This document shows, piece by piece, positions 17,575 to 21,003 of a stretch of DNA of 21,003 bases. The stretch lies in the NCBI GenBank assembly GCA_040905145.1, contig JBBDSC010000186.1, forward strand, positions 1 through 21,003. Reading direction: 5' to 3'. The notes under the pieces were generated by a model. It ran no database searches. It worked only from the letters and a program-made list of their open reading frames with translations, and was not told where the DNA came from. The DNA comes from DATGMS01 sp040905145. GTDB lineage: Bacteria > Bacteroidota > Bacteroidia > Cytophagales > Cyclobacteriaceae. The position numbers and the translations under genes are program-made. Position 1 is the stretch's first letter, and each line of letters starts with the position of its first letter.

Positions 17575-17615
17575 CTTCCGATTAATTTTGCTAAAATACA
17601 CAAACTAATCGGAAG
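17575..17615. promoter_or_regulatory. Inverted repeat enclosing a candidate promoter in the divergent spacer
   Basis: CTTCCGATTA (17575-17584) and TAATCGGAAG (17606-17615) are perfect 10-bp inverted arms 21 bp apart. TAATTTTG at 17583-17590 overlaps the left arm and matches TAnnTTTG for plus-strand transcription toward the TonB-dependent receptor, giving a leader of about 130 nt. The minus strand has a near match, TTAGTTTG, for the peptidase direction. This geometry suits an operator controlling one or both divergent genes. Confidence 0.45.
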
Positions 17616-17723
17616 GGGAAAACCCATTTAAATAAAGCTTAAAGGGAGGGCAGCCGGATTCCTCTCATTTGCTTTATAAAAAATAACATAAGTTATTTGT
17701 GAAACACAATCATAAAGGACGGC

Positions 17724-19565
17724 ATGAAAAGAATTTTATTTGGAATTTTGTTTTTAACCTCTGGCCATTCCGCTTTTGCCCAGCAGGATAGTACAGTGGT
17801 GGAGTTGGAGGAAATCACCATCAAAGAGAACAGGATGGAAATTCCTTTCAACAAAGTATCTAGGAATATAAGGGTTATCCATCGCAAAGAAATAGAAACA
17901 ACACCGGCACGGAGCTTACAGGAAGTCCTGTCTTTTGTACCGGGAGTCGATGTACGACAGAGGGGCGTGAATGGAGTGCAAGCCAATATCGGTATCCGGG
18001 GAGGAAGTTTTGACCAGACCTTGATGCTGGTCAATGGCATTAAGCTGACCGATCCACAGACTGGGCACCACATGATGAATATCCCTGTTCCTCTTCTTGG
18101 AATCCAAAGTATAGAAGTCTTGAAAGGACCTGCCTCCAGGATTTACGGGCAAAATGCCTATGCAGGTGCCATCAATATTATCACCTCGCTCCCACATACC
18201 AAAAGTTTGAATATCCAGGGATTTGGAGGGGATTTCGGGATGAGAGGAGGAAGCTTTGCAGCCTCTTTGCCAATAGGGAAATACAGACAGACCCTATCAG
18301 CCTCTCATGATGCTTCGAACGGACATTGGTACAATTCTGATTTTAAAGTAAGCAATATCTTCTATGAAGGTGCCTTGGAGGTGAATGACAGAAATGAACT
18401 GAATGTGATGGCTGCTCATTCTGACAGAGCTTTTGGAGCCAATGGCTTTTACACCAATACCTTTCCAGACCAGTGGGAAAGCGTGCAAACTTACCTTTCT
18501 GCCCTAAGCCATACCTATTCTTTTGGCCAATTGTACATGCAGACCCGCGCCTATTGGAGAAGAAATGTAGACGAATTCAGGTTGAGGAGAAATGAGCCTG
18601 AATTCTTCACCAACAATCATACAAGTGATGTGCTTGCTTTGGAGTTCAATGGCAGGTATGATAACCCCCTTGGTTCCACCGGATTTGGAATTGAAGGAAG
18701 AAAAGAGCAAATCGACAGTAATAATCTCGGACAAAGGGATAGAAGTTTTCTGGGTATTTTTGCCGAACATCGGTTAGCTTTTTTTGAAAAGTGGGATTTT
18801 AGGGCCGGGATCTATTCCAATTACTATAATGTTTACGGCTGGAAGCATTTCCCGGGAGCAGAACTGGGTTTTCAGCTCAGTGAGCGTTCCCGATTGTACA
18901 CCAATTATGGCGTCAGTTACAGGATACCCTCCTTCACGGATCTATATTATGAAGATCCCAGCAACTTGAGCAATCCCGATCTGGAACCGGAGCAGGCCCA
19001 AAGTTTTGAATTGGGATGGAAATACCAGAAAGAAAAGATAAAGTGGGAGGTGGTTTATTTTAACAGGTACACGCAGAACCTGATCGACTGGAGCCGTCCT
19101 CCAAGTGGGGAATCGCCCAATCCTAACCGATGGGAACCTGGAAACATAAGCCAGGTGACGTTCCAGGGAATAGAAGCAGGAATATCTTACACTTTAAATA
19201 AAGGGACCACTCAGGCGACGATCCGGGAACTCGCCTTTTCTTATAATTTTCTGGACGCCAGCCTGAACCAGCCTGAGGGGGTAGAATCCCGCTATGCACT
19301 GAATTCCCTTAGACATCAACTGATCGGCGGAATACAGGCGGAATTCCTGGAGGCTTTGGAATTGACCGTTAAAGGAAGGTATTTGGAAAGGATGGCCATG
19401 GATCCTTATTTTTTGCTGGATTCCCGGATAGATTACAACCGGATGAAAACAGTGGGTTTTTTTGCAGAAGCTTCCAATATCACCAACACCGAATATGTGG
19501 AGGCAGGATTTGTACAGATGCCGGGCAGGTGGTTTAGAGCGGGTTTTTCGGTGAATCTTGATTAA
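17724..19565 (+). CDS. TonB-dependent outer-membrane receptor (small-ligand type)
   Basis: Outer-membrane active importer of 613 residues, at the short end for the family. It has a signal peptide (1-19, ending SAFAQ) and a plug domain (about 45-155, with SLQEVLSFVPGVDVRQRG, NIGIRGGSFDQTLMLVNG, SIEVLKGPASRIYGQNAYAG and the TonB-plug end AINIIT). A 22-strand-type barrel follows, closing with WFRAGFSVNLD. There is no carboxypeptidase-regulatory domain, unlike the receptor at 5871-9290. Size and plug resemble receptors for cobalamin or siderophore-like ligands (BtuB-like), but I see no cobalamin riboswitch upstream, no Fur-box that I could identify, and no adjacent ABC importer, so the ligand is open. 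An inverted repeat with a -7 box upstream may control it. Confidence 0.92.
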   Translation: MKRILFGILFLTSGHSAFAQQDSTVVELEEITIKENRMEIPFNKVSRNIRVIHRKEIETTPARSLQEVLSFVPGVDVRQRGVNGVQANIGIRGGSFDQTLMLVNGIKLTDPQTGHHMMNIPVPLLGIQSIEVLKGPASRIYGQNAYAGAINIITSLPHTKSLNIQGFGGDFGMRGGSFAASLPIGKYRQTLSASHDASNGHWYNSDFKVSNIFYEGALEVNDRNELNVMAAHSDRAFGANGFYTNTFPDQWESVQTYLSALSHTYSFGQLYMQTRAYWRRNVDEFRLRRNEPEFFTNNHTSDVLALEFNGRYDNPLGSTGFGIEGRKEQIDSNNLGQRDRSFLGIFAEHRLAFFEKWDFRAGIYSNYYNVYGWKHFPGAELGFQLSERSRLYTNYGVSYRIPSFTDLYYEDPSNLSNPDLEPEQAQSFELGWKYQKEKIKWEVVYFNRYTQNLIDWSRPPSGESPNPNRWEPGNISQVTFQGIEAGISYTLNKGTTQATIRELAFSYNFLDASLNQPEGVESRYALNSLRHQLIGGIQAEFLEALELTVKGRYLERMAMDPYFLLDSRIDYNRMKTVGFFAEASNITNTEYVEAGFVQMPGRWFRAGFSVNLD

Positions 19566-19597
19566 AGAAAAACTATCTTTGAAGAAATGACTGAGAA

Positions 19598-19912
19598 ATG
19601 AATTTCAAGATGCTTAAATCTAATCTGCTGGAAGAATATTCCAATGCTGTGAAGGAATCACCATTGGAAAAACTGGACAAAATCAAAAAAATCGATATGC
19701 CAGTTGATTACTTTCAATTTTACAAGTCAGTGTCTTCGGTCTATTCTTCTAAAATTGAAGGTGAAAATATTGAGTTTGACAGCTTCTTTAAGCACAAATT
19801 CATTTGGTCTTTGTAAAAATCCATCCTTTCCAGGATGGAAACGGAAAAACCGCAAGATTACTTGAGAAATGGTTTTTGCTTGAGAAAATTGGACAAAAAG
19901 CAGCCGCTGTAC
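19598..19912 (+). pseudogene. Fic-family protein remnant (internal deletion and frameshift)
   Basis: Residues 1-67 of the first frame (ATG at 19598, stop at 19814-19816) match the N-terminal part of a Fic protein, including SSKIEG (50-55), which fits the autoinhibitory S/TxxxEG/N motif, and DSFFKHK. From 19798 another frame reads IHLVFVKIHPFQDGNGKTAR followed by LLEKWFLLEKIGQKA, the Fic AMPylation core (HPFxDGNG; the usual Arg is Lys here). In intact relatives a large segment, roughly 100 residues by recollection, separates these parts. The gene has therefore lost its middle, shifted frame at KHK/IHLVF, and lost everything after the core, where integrase-like sequence begins. Not functional as a full Fic enzyme. 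Strong recognition; exact break points approximate. Confidence 0.85.
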
Positions 19913-20002
19913 AGTGGCAAATCTTCCACTACTGTAAGTATGTACCTACTTGCCTTGCGTACCATTTTTAACCTAGCCATAGAAGCCAAGGCCATTTATT
20001 AG
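19889..20002 (+). pseudogene. Tyrosine-recombinase fragment (SAM-like core-binding domain)
   Basis: A third frame reads LDKKQPLYSGKSSTTVSM and then YLLALRTIFNLAIEAKAIY before a TAG stop at 20000-20002. This matches the N-terminal SAM-like DNA-binding domain of Bacteroidota phage/transposon integrases (typically GKSxTTVGxYLRxLRAIFNEAI). The catalytic domain with its Arg-His-Arg-Tyr set is absent. The frame stays open back to an ATG at 19835, but its upstream part is the Fic remnant out of frame. The fragment is fused directly to the broken fic gene around 19895-19912, so it marks an old recombination or excision event. Confidence 0.75.
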
Positions 20003-20017
20003 AACTTTACCTTTAGT

Positions 20018-20377
20018 CTAATAAGCCTGAATCAATACTTCAGCAGGAATTTTCAATATCTCTGTCAGTTTACGAATCATGGATAGGCTTAATTTCCTTT
20101 TGCCTGATAAAATTTCAGACTTACGTGAACGGTTACCTAATATATCGCTTAATTCATTCTCAGATAAGTTCATTTGTTCCATACGAAACTTGATCGCATC
20201 TATGGGATTAGGATAAGGAACCGGAAAATGAACCAGTTCATATTCTTTAACTAAGATACTTAAAACTTCAAGTTCATCAGAATCTGTAGAGCCTTCAGGG
20301 ACATATGTTTGCATTAGTTCATAAACACGAGCCAATGCATTGTTATATTCCTCTTCTGTTTTAATTGGTTTTAACAT
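20018..20377 (-). CDS. higA: HigA-type antitoxin (HTH, type II toxin-antitoxin)
   Basis: Antitoxin and likely autorepressor of 119 residues. The N-terminal half (about 1-60, LKPIKTEEEYNNALARVYEL) is the helical region typical of HigA-like antitoxins paired with HigB. The C-terminal half (about 68-119) is a Xre/Cro-type helix-turn-helix, with NLSENELSDILGNRSRKSEI and SGKRKLSLSMIRKLTEILKI. The start lies inside the 3' end of the toxin gene (17-nt overlap), so the order is toxin first, antitoxin second, as usual for higBA. It is convergent with the integrase remnant. The extended palindrome before higB is its probable operator. Confidence 0.88.
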   Translation of the reverse strand: MLKPIKTEEEYNNALARVYELMQTYVPEGSTDSDELEVLSILVKEYELVHFPVPYPNPIDAIKFRMEQMNLSENELSDILGNRSRKSEILSGKRKLSLSMIRKLTEILKIPAEVLIQAY

Positions 20378-20672
20378 AACTTATTGTTTTAGCATTTATC
20401 TTATCATATTGCTTATGTGTACCAAACCAGACAACAAAAATAATCTTTAGCCTGTATTCAAAATCTACTATCAGGCGGTAGCTATTACCATGGATATTAA
20501 ATACTACCCTCTTTTCATTCAATATTGAAGCATTTCTGTATTGAGCTTTTAATTCATTTGGATTATTCCATGAAGCCAATGCAGCCTCTTCATGCCAACT
20601 GAGTAAAGCCTGTTCAGCTTGATGAAATTCAGTAATATATTCCTTTAGCGTTTTTATGGCTATTACCCGCAT
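20361..20672 (-). CDS. higB: HigB-type mRNA interferase toxin
   Basis: RelE-fold ribosome-associated mRNase toxin of 103 residues, matching the HigB toxin family (PF09907-like). Recognisable segments are MRVIAIKTLKEYITEF at the N terminus, LLSWHEEAALASWNNPNELK in the first helices, RNASILNEKRVVFNIHGNSY, RLIVDFEYRLKIIFVVWFGT and HKQYDKI near the C terminus, all in family order. It looks intact. Partner higA overlaps its 3' end. Transcription probably starts almost at the ATG: a TAnnTTTG box ends 6 nt upstream, inside a large palindrome. Presence beside a tRNA remnant and integrase debris fits a role stabilising an island. Confidence 0.9.
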   Translation of the reverse strand: MRVIAIKTLKEYITEFHQAEQALLSWHEEAALASWNNPNELKAQYRNASILNEKRVVFNIHGNSYRLIVDFEYRLKIIFVVWFGTHKQYDKINAKTISYVKTN

Positions 20673-20678
20673 ATATTA

Positions 20679-20686
20679 CAAATGTA
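20679..20686 (-). promoter_or_regulatory. Candidate -7 box of higBA
   Basis: The minus strand reads TACATTTG, a perfect TAnnTTTG match, and 7 of its 8 bases lie within the promoter-proximal arm of the palindrome. Only TAATAT separates it from the higB ATG, predicting a leaderless or 1-2-nt leader mRNA. No TTG -33 element is seen at ideal spacing. Confidence 0.5.
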
Positions 20687-20724
20687 ATTAAATGTTACCG
20701 AAACGGTAACATTTAATTACATTT
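20680..20724. promoter_or_regulatory. 45-bp perfect palindrome, probable higBA operator
   Basis: Arms 20680-20700 and 20704-20724 are perfectly complementary over 21 bp around the 3-nt spacer AAA; the core is GTTACCG-AAA-CGGTAAC and the outer part is AT-rich. It begins 8 bp upstream of the higB ATG and covers the -7 box, so a dimeric HigA-HigB complex bound here would block transcription. A terminator role is possible but less likely, because it lies upstream of higB and a separate terminator sits at 20731-20765. Confidence 0.75.
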
Positions 20725-20730
20725 TCGATT

Positions 20731-20765
20731 AAAATAAAAAGGCCTTGTAACAAAATTGCAAGGTC
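20731..20765 (-). terminator. Intrinsic terminator downstream of the tRNA remnant
   Basis: On the minus strand GACCTTG (20765-20759) pairs with CAAGGCC (20747-20741) with one mismatch and an 11-nt loop, followed by TTTTTATTTT. It lies about 25 nt after the tRNA 3' end, where a native tRNA terminator would be. It would also separate that unit from higBA. Confidence 0.6.
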
Positions 20766-20789
20766 TCTTTGTTCTAATTAAATCTCTTT

Positions 20790-20820
20790 TGGGAGTTGAG
20801 GGATTCGAACCCCCGACCCT
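20790..20820 (-). pseudogene. 3' end of a tRNA gene, 5' half missing (possible attachment-site remnant)
   Basis: The minus strand carries the variable loop GGGTC, a T arm with stem GGGGG/CCCTC and loop TTCGAAT, the acceptor 3' strand AACTCCC (20797-20791) and discriminator A (20790); CCA is not encoded. The acceptor partner GGGAGTT and a D arm are absent in the 100 nt upstream, which hold an ATATATA tract instead. The preserved part resembles Bacteroidota tRNA-Val by memory, but the anticodon is lost, so identity is uncertain. Tyrosine recombinases commonly leave exactly such a 3' fragment at one end of an integrated element. Confidence 0.75.
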
Positions 20821-20895
20821 CCCGACTGTAGCATATATACATATATATAGATATAACCAACCGATCCGTGGAGCGCGGTCCCTGCAAGTTGTGTC

Positions 20896-20998
20896 TTTGT
20901 CCGACAAAAAACCTTCCGGTTTTTTTCAGCCAAAAACGACCTTGCCCCACCTAATTCCATTCAGTGGGGAGGAGAAAAATCCTCGCAACTCGGATTTT
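20896..20998. repeat. Cluster of four inverted repeats
   Basis: Within about 100 bp there are four: TTTGTC-C-GACAAA (20896-20908); AAAAAACC-TTCC-GGTTTTTT (20906-20925), terminator-like on both strands; CCCCAC and GTGGGG (20945-20950 and 20964-20969); AAAATCC and GGATTTT (20976-20982 and 20992-20998). The block could be an interspersed repeat or the end of a mobile element continuing beyond the window. Confidence 0.55.
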
Positions 20999-21003
20999 AA
21001 AAA

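Larger units (their letters stand above)
20673..21003. other. Gene-free right end of the window
   Basis: No credible coding sequence lies here; short minus-strand frames at 20713-20960 run through the tRNA remnant and hairpins. From left to right it holds the higBA operator, a terminator, the tRNA 3' fragment, an ATATATA tract at 20831-20856, and four inverted repeats (20896-20998). Confidence 0.65.

Noticed and set aside
17616..17723. Cobalamin riboswitch upstream of the short TonB-dependent receptor
   Set aside because: The spacer lacks the B12-box-like conserved core and the extensive pairing expected; only short palindromes are visible.
20680..20724. Palindrome read as a plain transcription terminator
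   Set aside because: It overlaps the higBA promoter box upstream of the toxin start, and another hairpin with a T-run already serves as terminator for the tRNA unit.
20790..20880. Complete tRNA gene on the minus strand
   Set aside because: Only the T arm, variable loop and acceptor 3' strand are present. A GGTTGGTTA stretch upstream resembles a D loop, but the spacing is too long and no GGGAGTT acceptor partner exists.
20713..20960. Two overlapping 60-64-codon minus-strand frames
   Set aside because: They run through the tRNA remnant and hairpins and show no protein-like features.
1..21003. CRISPR array, complete insertion sequence or prophage
   Set aside because: No regularly spaced repeats, no intact transposase or phage structural gene was found; only the integrase fragment near the right end.

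Overview
The window looks like the chromosome of a Bacteroidota bacterium, most probably Cytophagales/Cyclobacteriaceae-like. This is an inference from gene content and style: two TonB-dependent receptors (one Oar-like with an N-terminal carboxypeptidase-regulatory domain), secreted proteins with short signal peptides ending in xxxAQ, promoter-like TAnnTTTG boxes, few Shine-Dalgarno sites, and Fic and integrase remnants of types I associate with Bacteroidota. No marker gene fixes the genus.

Layout. (1) Positions 87-5556, minus strand: a compact tripartite efflux operon (periplasmic adaptor, RND pump, TolC-like outer-membrane channel) with 2-nt and overlapping junctions. (2) 5871-9290, minus: a large Oar-like TonB-dependent receptor with a long hairpin after its stop. 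(3) 9609-10328, plus: a YhhN/TMEM86-type membrane protein. (4) 10405-12931, minus: a four-gene operon, RIC-like hemerythrin, ruvX, def and a nitrilase-superfamily omega-amidase, with every junction abutting or overlapping. (5) 13102-14751, plus: a C-terminal processing protease (S41) with a strong terminator, then a secreted VOC/glyoxalase-fold protein. (6) 15479-17437, minus: a secreted M1 metallopeptidase, separated from the VOC gene by a repeat-rich spacer. (7) 17724-19565, plus: a compact TonB-dependent receptor, divergent from the peptidase across a spacer holding a tandem repeat and an inverted repeat around a promoter-like box. (8) 19598-21003: an accessory tail holding a broken fic gene, a tyrosine-recombinase fragment, a HigBA toxin-antitoxin pair under a 45-bp perfect palindrome, the 3' end of a tRNA gene followed by a terminator, and a run of hairpins.

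How they work together. Sections 1-7 are mostly conserved envelope and housekeeping functions: drug or lipid export, nutrient uptake, periplasmic proteolysis, translation (peptide deformylase), replication/repair (RuvX) and metal-centre repair. The last 1.4 kb is different. Gene debris, an addiction module and a truncated tRNA that lacks its 5' half are what one expects at the edge of a tRNA-targeted genomic island. I infer that the main body of such an island, or the intact tRNA, lies to the right of the window.

I found no CRISPR array, rRNA, intact tRNA, complete insertion sequence or clearly new multi-gene system. The most informative parts are the mosaic 3' tail, the higBA operator/promoter, an apparent leaderless promoter arrangement shared by two operons, and two enzymes with altered signature residues (YhhN-like and RIC-like).
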